64,000 nucleotides of DNA from Lobosporangium transversale. Taxonomy: Eukaryota > Mortierellomycota > Mortierellomycetes > Mortierellales > Mortierellaceae. The notes below the pieces were generated by a model. It saw only the letters and a list, made by a program, of their open reading frames with translations, made no database searches and was not told where the DNA came from. The stretch is from NCBI RefSeq assembly GCF_002105155.1, contig NW_019029021.1, positions 248,001-312,000 of the forward strand. The letters run 5' to 3'. This document shows positions 47,933-61,140 of the stretch, one piece after another; position 1 is the stretch's first letter; each line of letters starts with the position of its first letter. The translations under genes were made by a program, and so were the position numbers.

Positions 47933-49314
47933 TCATTAGGAGAAATCTTTAACTTAATCAATAAAACCAGTAGAAAACCTGATCTAAGGTCCTTGGTCGG
48001 CTTTGATGCATATTTTAGGGATGCCTTAATCGGTTGATCGAAGTCCTTCAGCTATCTTTGGCATTTTTTTTATTTTTTATTTTATTTTATTTTATTTTTT
48101 TTTTTTTTGGCTTTTATTCACTTCTGTTTCATTGGTTTGGATGGTTTGGATGATTTTTGTTTTCTTTGTTGGTTGTTGTTGTTACTGTTTTTACTTTTCT
48201 TCTATCGCCTCCTGCCGTACCGATGGAGCCTGACCTTTTTTTGTTCTTCAAAATATATAAAAAAAATCACAACCACGAGTGAGCAATATAGTTCCTATCA
48301 AAAGGCAAGTCTCTCTTTAATTCGCCGGTTCTAACAAAACCACCGTATAGCATCGCCAAAACATCACCCAGTATCTTATCATTTACAGATAGACCGAGCT
48401 CACAATGGGCCGTCTCGACCAGATGTAAATATACATCCTGAATAGACTTAAGCATCTGTGACCTATCAGCGCAAGGACGGCATCGAGCTTCACGTCAGGA
48501 AACAAGATTGAGTCAATATCCCGCGAATTTTTTTGTTAAAACAATAGAAACGCTTAGTACAGTACCAAAACAAACGGTTCATTGTTCTGTATTACCTCCA
48601 TGGATAGTGTGACATGTCAGTCACATGTAAATAGTAACTTTACTTATCAATTATTAGTTATCAATTAGGGATTGTCCTTCGCCCCTATTTAAATCAGTAG
48701 GAGGTGATAAATAAAGGGACGTCTCTCATTCATTTTCCTATCCATATGATTCATGTTGATCGCCATACTCCTCAGATAGACTTTTTAATGCATTTCATGC
48801 CAAAAATTATTGCTTGTATCGCGCTAGAGGACTTTTGTGATGAGATAAGATGGTAACTGGTGATCACATCGATAATCTAGTACAGCGACGTGTAGCTTGA
48901 AGAGTGTTTTAAAGCTTCTACTACTCACGTGTCGGAGCTCTCGCTCTGCTGTGACCAAAGGGAAACTGGACCACCTGAATTTCACTCAATCCTACAACTG
49001 GCTACTTACTTCAATAAGTACATTTTCCCGGTGAAAACACTACACTGAGCCAATAGCGAGATCAGCAATTAGGTGAATTCCTAAATATGCAATAGGGAGA
49101 AAAAAAGATAAAAAAGGTAAAAGGCTTTTTCATATCGCAGCAAGAGTGAAAACAAAAGCATTTATAATAATGGAGAGAGACGCCAGTGTAGAAAACTTTT
49201 TTTTTTTTTTTTTTTTTTTTGAATAGAATTGAATTGAGTTGGATTGAATTGATAGTTGTTTGGTGATCGAAGCTTGAAGGCTTGGGTCTTGATGACGGAT
49301 AGCGAGAAGGCTCA
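47933..49314. other. Spacer with one orphan coding-like segment
   Basis: Downstream of the importin stop there are T tracts (about 48065-48112). A minus-strand frame at 48267-48455 reads like protein (VDVYLHLVETAHCEL-like, then NDKILGDVLAMLYGGF) without a start or splice partners. The rest is AT-rich and shows no gene. Confidence 0.4.
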
Positions 49315-50062
49315 CTACGGACAGATGGAGTAAACACCTAACACTGATGGAAAACTCAGCGGCCTTAAGGAATGGGTAAGGCCTTTCTCAGGCTTCATTC
49401 GCAAAATAGACGCGCAATCTCGTTCACCATTGCTGTCGTATGACTTACCGAGATTAACCACTTCATTAATGGATCCCTTCATTGAATAAACCACAGCCCC
49501 GACCGCCGATAAAGCCAGCGAAACGGAACCTTTAAACGATAACACCAGCGCCAGCACCACTTCCGCCGATGACAGCGTCGGTTCCTCCGGTAGATGTGCA
49601 TATAAACAAGTTAGCTCTAAATGTATGAACACCAAGAAGATGCAAATGCTTGCTTTTGTTGTCGCCTTGGTCTTGAGTACATGAGTATTTAGTGGCGCCT
49701 CTTTTCAATGGGATAGGCATGGTGGTCCTTCTCATCCAATGAAGCCGTGGCGGTCTCAGCATCGTTGCTGGGCGCAACATCAATTGGTAACATGGCCACG
49801 AGAAACAAAGACAGTTTCAAAAGGCTTTCATGGTGAATTTCCTGGTAAAGTGAGAGAAGTAAAACATCGTTAACTCTAAGCGATCAGGATGAGCATTACC
49901 AAGAATAAGACCATAGCAACCGACGACAACAGCCGCATGAAGGAAGTAAGGAAGTGTGCTTTTGTGAAAGGGAACCTGAGGTTCATATTTACACAAGCGA
50001 GATGATCCGGAGCCTAGGCTCCTTTGCAATGCTCGAGAGCTCGGCTGGTTCATGGCAAGCAT
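49315..50062 (-). CDS. Small membrane-protein gene, structure uncertain
   Basis: A first exon from ATG at 50062 encodes a short N-terminus and then PYFLHAAVVVGCYGLILG, a membrane-spanning-like segment, followed by a donor GTAATG at about 49897. Downstream, two coding-like blocks are seen: one with NDVLLLSLYQEIHHE followed by LLKLSLFLVAM and an acidic SNDAETATASLDEKDHHAY tail ending in a stop near 49691, and another with LPEEPTLSSAEVVLALVLSF, VSLALSAVGAVVYSM and a clean GTAAGT donor at about 49455, then a short final segment ending at 49315. The blocks do not join in one phase by eye. Two or three hydrophobic helices would make it a membrane protein of unknown function. It may be two genes. 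Confidence 0.35.
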
Positions 50063-50397
50063 GGTATAATTATTGCATGCCTAGATGTAGGGGGAATGTT
50101 TAAAAAATGGAACGTAAAAAATAATACGTAAAGGATACGAAGGATGAGAGCCCGATATAGAATAGAGACCGAGTGAAATTAAAGTTTGTTTGTGTTACAC
50201 CTCGCATAACATTTGCCCACAGCTGAACACATTTGCATTCGCCAACATATAAAGAACAGGTCCAGAAGCATTTTGTTTTTAAAAAAAGTTATGTCTAATA
50301 CCCTTCTAAAAAAAATATTCCCAGCTAGTAAAACAATCATGAGGAAATGAACTTCATAAAGCAGTTAGACTGGAGCGGTCGTGGGCGAAGAATCGGG
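50063..50397. other. Short spacer
   Basis: Contains A runs and no gene. It separates the small membrane-protein gene from the large helical-repeat gene; both are on the minus strand. Confidence 0.5.
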
Positions 50398-51686
50398 TCA
50401 CTCAATTATTTCCCATACTTTATTGATGAAAGCCATCGTTTCAGTCGTAGTTGCTGCACTCGACGACTGCGCCAACCGCGTAAGGCCTCGCCGGATGGCA
50501 GCTTCATTGGAGTCCGTCAATACCTCCGCTGTTACCACATGAGCTGCTGAAATGGCTGCAAGTAACTTCAGGGAGGTAACTGCGATTGTCTCCTCAATAC
50601 TTTCAATCCCAAGGACTGCGACATCCATAGCCCATTGACTGGTCTCCCTTGACACAGTGCATCCTCCTACCGTAGATATAGCACTAGCAGCTGTGTAAAG
50701 GACCTGTATACAACCCTGAATTAACGGCAAGTATTCTTTTTTACTAACTAGCAGAGTATTATCACGAAGAAATGACATCGCACATTCTCCAAGGGTCGGG
50801 GAAACCAGATCCATTAGGCGACACGGTACACAGTCTGAAGACGGGGCTGGAGAGAGATGGTTTACTGTCGCTTGGGATCCAATTGTGGACCCGGATGCCA
50901 GGCTTTGCATCGTCATGAAAAGTACATTAATTAAGCAGAGCGCTGAGGGCAAGTTGGATCTGCTCCCCTTGATAATTACGTCCGTAAGTACAGAGAGAAT
51001 GTCTCTCAAGATGGCTAGCAACAGATCCTGAGGTGAACTGGGTATTGGAGATATGCTATTTTCTGCCTGGGTTATCACTTCATCACCCCTAAGCTCATCT
51101 ATTGGTGCATTTACGCTTGAAGTATCACAGTCCTTGCTGATCCGCTCCAAACCCTTGGAAAAACAACCGCTGTTGTATGGAGCCGTACACAATATGGTCT
51201 TTGAGAGTACGTCAACAATACCGAGTTGTAACTTATACAGCTCGCTCATAAATACTAAGAGGTAGCAGTGCGGTTAGAAACTTTTTTACGGATTCTGTTA
51301 TTCGACCAAGGGGAGCAGTTGTGAACGTACCATTTTGTTCAGAAGTAATTCTCACAATCGGATAAAAATAGTTGGTGATAATCCGGTAAATCCATTGACA
51401 GGCTTTGCTGATTTGCTCCGAGGTATCGGATTGGATATTCCAATTCACAATCCAATCATACATTGCAAACAGCCAGGACCGACTTGCAGCTAAATCAAGC
51501 TGATCTACTTGTAAGGGTTTCAATCCGATCACTTTACTCATACCCGTATATATTGCCTCCAATGAAGAATCCGGGAACATGCTGTGAGTAATTGCTGTGG
51601 AGAGAGTTCTGACTATGCTAAACTCTAGTGGGTTGTCGATTCTATATCACAACCACCCAAAAAGACTGTATTAATAACTTTTTTTT

Positions 51687-51726
<40 letters not shown>

Positions 51727-54700
51727 GCATTGTGATACGTACCGTTCTGCCAAAGCTAAACGCATCTTTTCGGGAATGGGCTTTGCGTCGTTGTCAACAC
51801 CAGAGGGCTTATTCAACTTCCTATACTCACGTGCGAATCCGTGAGCAGGAATTGTCTATTGAAGCATACAGAGTGTATAAGTATCTCTCTTTTTTAAAGC
51901 CTCAAAGGACCTACAAATGCAGTCTTCACACAGTACCTTGAGAACCAACAATGGCGACAGGCGGGCAAAACGAAGGTCATCGATCGCTTCATCGGTAACT
52001 TCCAGAGCCACTTCTAGAAGATCTTCTCCTAATACTCCCTGGCGCTCCATAATCTCCAGAATGGCAGTGGAAAGTGATACAATAGCATCAGTACTCGCGG
52101 CGATCGATGGAGCAAGATTATTCCAAACACGGATCAAAAGTTGGTCAGAGGGGGATCCATAGGTTTTTATGACCATTCGATCAATAAAACTTTTCCAAAT
52201 TGCGCAAGGGATCATTTCCCCTAATTTCTTAATAACACGGAGTAGATCATCCAGAGGAATATCCCCTTTATTATAGAAAGGAGAAAGATATAATGGTTAT
52301 CAATAGCACCGAAAGTTCGAGGACATACAGATGAATTCTAATACCCAATCCTACCATGGTCGGCTGATATTCCTGTAGCTTGCTTGAATTTTAAAACGAG
52401 TTGTGCAGGACTGTTGATCTTGCAGCCAGAGTTTGGCACAGGGATGTTTTTTGGGAGGCCTCGTCTAAGTAATCATAGCAGAGAGTTAGGATATGTTTGA
52501 GATGCATATAGAGGAGCTGAGGAATATACCCATTTCATTGAGACAGCTACTAGCATTTGCCCTACCGAAGATACTCTATAAACCAACTAAACCCATCGCC
52601 AACGTATCCGCCCTTACTTTGAGATAGCATATAGTCAATCAAAATTAGCTCAGCATTTGAGCGGATTTGGCTATCGTCGGAGGTAAGCTTCCTCACAAGT
52701 ATCCCAATGACCTTGCGTGGGTTCACTAGATTATATAAAGCAGTAATATCAGCCTGGCATAGCTATTTTCAAAGCATACTAAATCCTTCCGCTGAAGATT
52801 GAAAGGAGCTTAGAGAGACATACCAATTGAGACAACGAAAGAGCTTGCTGTCATCTTGATCTTAACGTCATCGATCAATAGCAGGTCTATCATAGCATCT
52901 TCCAACTGAAATCTTTTCCATACTCAGTAATGGTGGAAGCAGACAAGAAATGAGTGAGCAAGGTGGTTAGAAGTAGGACTTACTTTTGATCCTCATCCTC
53001 AGATAGAGTTGTAAAAAAATTCATTTCCGCCAGTGCCTTAACAACTTGAGTAGAATTCCATAATCTATTGTAGACCCGGACTTCATTCATCATCGAGAAG
53101 CTTTGATCTGAGCTACTTTGAAGGCGAACTATCAGTTCCCGAACAAGAAGCGCTGGAAAGAATGTAATCAGATGGGCTAATAGGTGAGCGAATTTCATTG
53201 TGATTTTATGTGGAGTGTCCAAACTAGTGACTAGCCACGATTTCATAGATTTAAGGCCCACATCGGTCATATTTGGAGCAAGCGCTTTTTGAAGGGCTAG
53301 CGCGCTGTTATGTCCGAATACTTGATCTATATTGGGCTACTTTCCGCCATTTTCAAGGTTTCGAGATTTACCAAGTAAGTCTACTTTCTTATTGTATCGT
53401 AATATCGTACGGCCATATGAATTGGCAGAACACTCACCTCAAGGCATGTAAAGTATGCATGCAAAACACTCTCAAGAGGCTCCCTCAAAGCACTAAAAAG
53501 TTGATCTAGCGTAATTGATGGGCTACAGAGTCCGAAAGTGGTGCATATTGCGACAAGTTTTTGATATGGATGGATTTCCTGAGGAAAATATTGACTTTAG
53601 AACTTTTAACGTATATCATATCCACACAAGTGAGTGCTTACTCTCACACACGCCACAGCATACCATTTGCACATATCTATTTACTTGATCCATCAATGAT
53701 GACGGTATCAAGCTATTACTCCTTTGTATGAGAATGGAAGAAATAATGCTCCATGTCTGCGCATACGAAGTGAAGGCATGGCATGAGGACACAACTGCTC
53801 CTGACTTCCAGCACTTGTTGAGACTAGACAGTATATCCAGAGTGTCTAAAAGACTTGCAGATGCCGCTTCATTTCTTTTTATGTTCCACTATAAAATATA
53901 CAAAAGCATATGATTGTTAATCAATAGTAAGTCCCCCCCCCCCCTTCTTTTTTTTTTTTTTTTTGGACTCGTTACTACATATACATACAGTTTGATACTC
54001 TGTAAAGATTTCATGCATGGCCTGCATGCTTTTTAAGAAACAGCGTCCATGGACTGATTGCAAGAGCTTTTGTGTTTCGTCCGGATCTACAATCATTACA
54101 AGGTTCTTCTTGCGCTCTTCTTCCAAGTCACGAATTTTGATTAAATACTCATCAGCAAAGATTTTGGATGCATGGATCGCCACGTCTAAAGCGAGACTTG
54201 TGAGACGAGTCATATATCGGTTGCCTTCGGAGTTGACTGGTCTATAAATTTACTTTTTAGTGTATAAGAATGAAAGTGGCCATTACACATGCTTTAGAGA
54301 CACTAGAGGATTCGTAGTACGTACGTGTCATTTTGGATTATGTGCAATAGCGGATTAATCCAATCCAGTAGAAATTGTCCGTTGGGGAACTGCTCACCTC
54401 CAACTATCTTACAAATACAACAATTAGATTCTTCATTAATTGTTAAAGTAGCGTGCGCCACTCATCATGTCAAATATCCTAAGCTCGTACCGTTATTTGC
54501 TGCCAGTTGTTGTTGAGTAGAACTATTTGTTATCAGGTCATTCCTGCATCGCTTCGTGGATTTTGTCGGGCAGAAGTCCTGTGTATGTAATGCGTGCTCA
54601 ATGGCCAACAAAACGGCCAGCTTGCGTCTTTTTTCGACCGAAAGTGTTAGCTCTTTGCTCAGAGCACGCGCTACCAATTCCCTATGAGGCCACCATAAAA

Positions 54701-55211
54701 TCATCCAGTCCAACAATAGGAATGAGATCTGTTTTTCTGATTCTCCTGACTTTTTCAGAATCTATTACTCACCAATGATGAGAAAAAACATCTATTAGCC
54801 AATCCAAAATAAAAATCCACAGTGTCGCAAAATGCAAGACTCATGCCTTTTACTACCTTATCCAGCAATGGCTCATAAACCTCTTCAGCCCGCTCCGTGG
54901 CTATCTTGTTGGTGTCAATATGCTCCACTAGCGCCTTTAGGGCAGACGAGAGAACATCTATTGATCCACCAAGCGCTGTCAATTCCCAAGTCTTCAATAA
55001 CATTGATGTGATACCACAATTTGCGATTCTTCCAAAACTCAGTTTCCAGCGGTTCACCTGACGACATACTTTCACGATCAATATCGACAATTGCTTTTCG
55101 AATCGCGGATCGATTGGCCTGGAAAAGAACTAGAAAGGAATGCCCAAGATTTGGTTGGCATTGTTTCTGTGTCGCCTCCGCAGATTTCATGTCCGGCTGT
55201 ACATCATTCAT
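50398..55211 (-). CDS. Large helical-repeat (HEAT-like) protein, unrecognised
   Basis: At least a dozen exons on the minus strand; only some boundaries were closed. The last exons are 51641-51331 (donor GTACGT) and 51254-50398, joined in phase. A putative start ATG is at 55211, 103 bases below the GRC3 stop, but an earlier noncoding or short exon is possible because a TAG acceptor lies just upstream of it. Protein-like blocks run through the whole region: MKSAEATQKQCQPNLGHSF, LGGSIDVLSSALKALVEHID, VARALSKELTLSVEKRRKLA, KIRDLEEERKKNLVMI, VWNNLAPSIAASTDAIVSL, LSKTILCTAPYNSG and a closing AAISAAHVVTAEVLTD. These are amphipathic paired helices as in HEAT/ARM proteins. No signature points to a known family. 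Confidence 0.65.
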
Positions 55212-55313
55212 GTGTTTTAGCAGTTCACGAATTGTGATCCTAGTTCATGTTCAGCATTGCATGTGTTCTTAAACTGTTATTATTATTATGACTGTTTATT
55301 TAAAATTACAAGT

Positions 55314-58229
55314 CTACAACAGCCTCTTTCGCCCAAGATTCTTCCGCGTTACTTTTGCATCTGACCCAATGATCTTGGGTGGCGATATAAGACCAAGACG
55401 GGGCGAAGATTGCCCTGTACTGGCTGTATGAACTTCGTAGTTTACAAGCGGCGTCTCATAGTGTAGATATGGTACTTTCTTCCATGGTACGCCAGCCACT
55501 CCTGGTACCGTACTAGAGTCTACTGTGTGGTCAAGACTAGCGTGCAATGGCATATGGATTACACCTTTGACGACACCGTTGCACTTCTTCAGCTTAGATA
55601 GAGGGATAGGTGTAAGAATATGAAAAGTACGAGTGGAGGGCTGAATGCTCCGAATAATAGCAAGACCGTGGCAAGTCGTATACTCGGGTGGAGGAGGAGG
55701 ATACTGTCCTATTGGAAAGTAGTTGATCTGTCTAGCCAAGTCATCGTTTGTCAAATGAGGGTGCTGTCCGTCAACCGTTTTAGAACTGTCACATTTTTTG
55801 CTCTTCGCCTCTTCTTTGTCCCCGATCAATGCCACGAGACTTGCATTGAGGACGTGCAAAATTTGGCTCGGAGGTACTTGATCAAACAGAACCCAAACTC
55901 CTTTGGCATTACTCCAATCCCAGCACCATGGCCGCCGTACTACAAGTGCTTGTGTGAAATCCCATATTAAGCGATCTCCGCTGCTTGAGTTTAGTCCTGA
56001 GTCTGGTCCTTGCTTCAGGTAAAAGTATGAAAGCAATGCAAGGGCTCGATGGTCTGCAGGATGGTATTTTGTGAAAGGGGAGATGTTGTTTTCGTCGCCG
56101 AGGGCCACTGCCTCAACATAAAAGATCGTGGGGCACGGGTGTCTGATTTCTAATGCCCGGCTCTTCAAGGTGGATGAAAAACTCTGTGGCAAGTTGGATT
56201 CGCTGTAGGATGGAGAATGGAATCCAAAAATATGCGAAGGCACTGTATAGTCCAGGAGTTCCAGCAAAAGATTATACCCCATTCCCTTGATCCATCCTTG
56301 TGTGTTAATGATCAATGGTATATGTTCGTCTTCAACACTACTATTATAATCGATATCATCCGCATCCATCCAAGTCTGTGTATGCGTCACCTCACTATAA
56401 TATGTTTTGATTAGCTCCTTGATACATGCCATGTAATATTCAGGATCATCTCTCGGCGTGCTGTTTCCAACAAAGAAAGCGCGATATGGCTGTCTCGGAT
56501 GAGTAAACGGTGCGCCTAACGCAGGCGTTTCTATTATATGTAGGGCCACCATGCCAACAGGGGTGAATTCTGACTGACCTATATCACATTCGATAAACGC
56601 GACTTTCTTATACCTTTGGATGAAGAAAAAAGGAAGTTAGTATAAAATTTTCTTTCTTATTGATAATTTTTCCTATATACATTTGGTAATATTTATGGAG
56701 GTAATAAATAGCTTACCTATTGAGCATACGATTTAGTAGTAAACGCGAAAGTGTTGATTTGCCCATCTTCTTTCCTCCACATACTACAGAGACTGGTGGC
56801 CGACTGATAAACTCTCCATTCTCATCCACAGTGGCTTCAATAAGTGTTTGAATTGCTTCGTGCCAAGTAGGTGGGATTTTCATTGCTGAAATGCTGTCTG
56901 TAGGTTCTTGAATAGGATGGAAGCCATTCATACTAGTCTCAAACCGAGTCTGTGCTAGCTTATCTGGATCCCCCATTTCACGAGGACGTGGCAAATGTTT
57001 GGCAGATAAAATTCCTTTGAATAGGGGCACCACTTTTTCAATACCAAAAATCCCAGAGGAGACGCCTGATTGTATTGCAAGCACAGTATCAAAATCATCA
57101 AACACTACATGAGTAGTCAAAGCCTTTAGTTGTTCTTGTAACTCGAATGACGCTTGCTCGACTTTTTGTGGGACCAACTGTTCTCTTTTGACGGAGCCAG
57201 CACTAATAGACTCAACGACTGCAAGTGCGTGTGTTCTAGGCGATATTACTGTGAAGCGTGATATTGAAGATAAGTTGGATGCATTTAGTGCTGATTGAGA
57301 CTGAGTTATTTCAGACGGATTTTTCCTGGTGCCTCCTGGTCCTGATAAAATATAGCCTAATACCGATGCATATCCACTAAGAGGAATGATGTTTATGCAT
57401 CCTTGAAAAACAATCGTCTGCAAGATGTCATCATGAAAAGAGTTAGCAAAGAGCTCCATACATTATCCAGACTATGCTACTCTTCTCTTTATATGGAGAA
57501 AACAGACATACCTCACCCTGTTTAAGGCCAACGACTATAATATCCGAATTTCCTTTGGTAGAAGAGTAGGCAACATTGTCAGGTGTTGGTTTAAAGGATG
57601 AAATAGACTGAGGATCAAGGAACAACCTATATTATATGAAAGTAGTAAGGTGAGAAGCCATTGAGCACCTGAATAAAAATCCCCGGCAAATGATGCACTT
57701 ACTTGCGCTCGCGCCGCTCATATAGGGGTAGGTTACCAGCGTCTTTGATAGTGGACTTAGGCTTGATTCCGACATCATATCCCTGGTCGGAGGAATTCCC
57801 TCCATCATCATCGCTATCAGTATTTAGTGATACTTTTGATGCCTCTTCATCATTATCGATATCAACATTGTCGACCTCAACATGTTCTTCAGACTCCGGT
57901 GTTGATGGTTTGCTTGTGGAATTTGAGGGCACATCCTCCAGTATCGACGCCTTGTGCGATACCCCGGCCTTATATGTGTCGCCTAATGCTGATGCTTTAT
58001 TAGCGGCCTCTTGTAACTGTAGTCTTCTTGCTGCTAGAGCACTAACTGGTGGTTGCTGTACTGTTACCGTGGATACAGCTGTTGTAGTACGTACTTTTGT
58101 AAATAGTCGAGTGACAAGATTGACTGGTTAACTCATGCATGACATGCAAGAAGTCAATATGACTTGACATGTTGGTTGTCATGTCCAAGATTTCTTACCG
58201 ATTTTCTGCTTCTTTGCTTTTGGAGACAT
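55314..58229 (-). CDS. GRC3: Polynucleotide 5'-hydroxyl-kinase GRC3/NOL9
   Basis: Five exons: 58229-58199, 58123-57703, 57626-57512, 57417-56717 and 56613-55314, closing to 855 residues. After a basic N-terminus there is an acidic S/D-rich linker (residues about 80-150), a beta-rich region, and the P-loop GGKKMGKST (about residues 400-412), followed by a second NTPase motif region with AFIECDIGQSEFTPVG. The C-terminal half is beta-rich with conserved prolines (PYRAFFVGNSTPRDDPEYY). GRC3/NOL9 phosphorylates RNA 5' ends during pre-rRNA processing and is nucleolar. The neighbouring helical-repeat gene lies only about 100 bases downstream on the same strand. Confidence 0.85.
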
Positions 58230-58324
58230 GGTACAAATTAAACAATTCCAGAGTATTTATTTCTTTTCTTTTTTTTTGTGTACAAATCATGTGGCTTTGA
58301 TTGGATTTTTTTTTTTTTTTTTTT

Positions 58325-59478
<1,154 letters not shown>

Positions 59479-59556
59479 AGTTGAGAGTAATTTGGAGAGT
59501 GTGGTTCGTTGCGTAGTGCAAATCTGCTCTCTATCGGCCTTTATTGATGTCTGCAC

Positions 59557-61140
59557 ATGTCAGGTGCAAGCGTACAATTTTTAATTTTTAGCAATCTCGT
59601 TGATCGTGCTAGCCCTCGAGGTGATTCATCTCTATAAATATCTCACAAAAGGAAGAGATTGTAAAAAATACATTGTTTCTCAGTTGATCCGCTATTCCTT
59701 CCATCGAAGAAGCGATCAAGGGGCAGAGGTTTGTAGAAGGTAAGGTAATTATGCTTCTCAAAGCAAGCTACTTCGTGAGCTCCATGATACGATACTACAT
59801 TGCTATTATGACGGAGCTTTGACATCCATTAAACTGGTTCTATCTTGTGCGGAGCTATTCCTTAAGGAAGAGATTCTGCTATGTTCATCTGCTGCATTGT
59901 CAAGCGATGCCGAGCGTCAGATGGAATTTTCATACTTGATCTGGCCTGTGTGGACTAATACTACAAAATGATGTCGTGGCCACTTTGCCGGAGCTACCTT
60001 AGCAATCTACATATATGTAGTAAGTATTCTTTATCCATTATAATCCATGGGTTGATATATTTGTACAGGAAGCGCTACGTAGAAACCATGACAGAGATGG
60101 TACCATGGAAGCTTGGTGCCAACTTAGGACATCGAGCGTAAATGCCTAGGTTTCCACACATAGTATTTTAAATATGGTATATTGACTCTACACTTGAGGC
60201 GCTGTCAGAAGTTGCAGTAAGAAGTGAACTCCTGATTCTTTTTCAACGTCGCAATTATAACATATTTTGATTGGTACACTTCCGATATTTTCCTCCCTGC
60301 TTTGGTGACAAGAGCTACTACTTCGTCGCTCAATATGAGACCTTAAAGCTAAGGACTTTTGTTGTTAGTTCTCTGTTGAAACTCATGCGACCCACCTTCT
60401 GGATCGTCCTCATGGCTTATAAGTGAGAAGTCATGGGAGCTGGCGCTTTGGGGCGAAATACTCAGTTATATCATACTAACCTATACCAACAAATCGTGAT
60501 TGGAGTCAAGAGCAGATCTTGTCTTGCATTGGAAAGACAGTCTTTCCAGATAAGTATGCATGTGACGAGAAGTTGTCTTGTGAAGCGAAGTTCAGTCTAC
60601 TTGTTTTATGACACTCATTCGTGCTGATTCCTAAGGTACACCTCCTCATATTTCATCAAATCGGAACCGGCGCTGATAGCAATAGTAGCAGTTTTATCAG
60701 CTTGGCCACAATAGGCCTTACAATATGCTTATCAGATTGAAAACGGACATGGATAGACCTTCCATCCTAATTGAAGCAACAGTACTTCCACGCCTTTCAA
60801 GTAGCAGGCAACATTGCTGTTACTGGGTTACCAAAGTGCAGGAAGGATGTTGGAAGCTGATTGGTGTGTGCCTCCTATGTGTCAAGAGCCAAGCATTAAG
60901 ACCTAGCGATCTACGGACAAATCCCATTCATGAAATATATTAAGCTGAATTTTCAATGGATAAAATTGCTTTTAACTTAAACTATTGTTCTAGCTGTGAG
61001 ATACCTTTCCAAATGGACTACATGGCTGGTTCGAGCTCCAATACTAAAATAGGAAGAAAAGTGACGACTTTCTTTTTTAGACTTTTCTTCTTTTTCAGAA
61101 CAAGGGAACTCCTACATTTTCACCTCATCACATCAGAAAA
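59557..61140. other. Gene-free spacer upstream of the C2CD5-like gene
   Basis: About 1.6 kb without a supported gene. Several short frames have odd composition and no splice partners. A T/C-rich leader (CTTTCTTTTTTAGACTTTTCTT-like) ends just before the ATG at 61141. It must hold the promoters of both flanking genes, which diverge. Confidence 0.5.

Noticed and set aside
54990-55075. Apparent frameshift near the start of the helical-repeat gene
   Set aside because: An intron from GTGAAC to TTGACAG (about 80 bases) joins the two frames in phase, so no frameshift is needed.
59580-61000. Possible additional gene between the mannosyltransferase and C2CD5-like genes
   Set aside because: Only short frames with stops and no matched splice sites; nothing recognisable.
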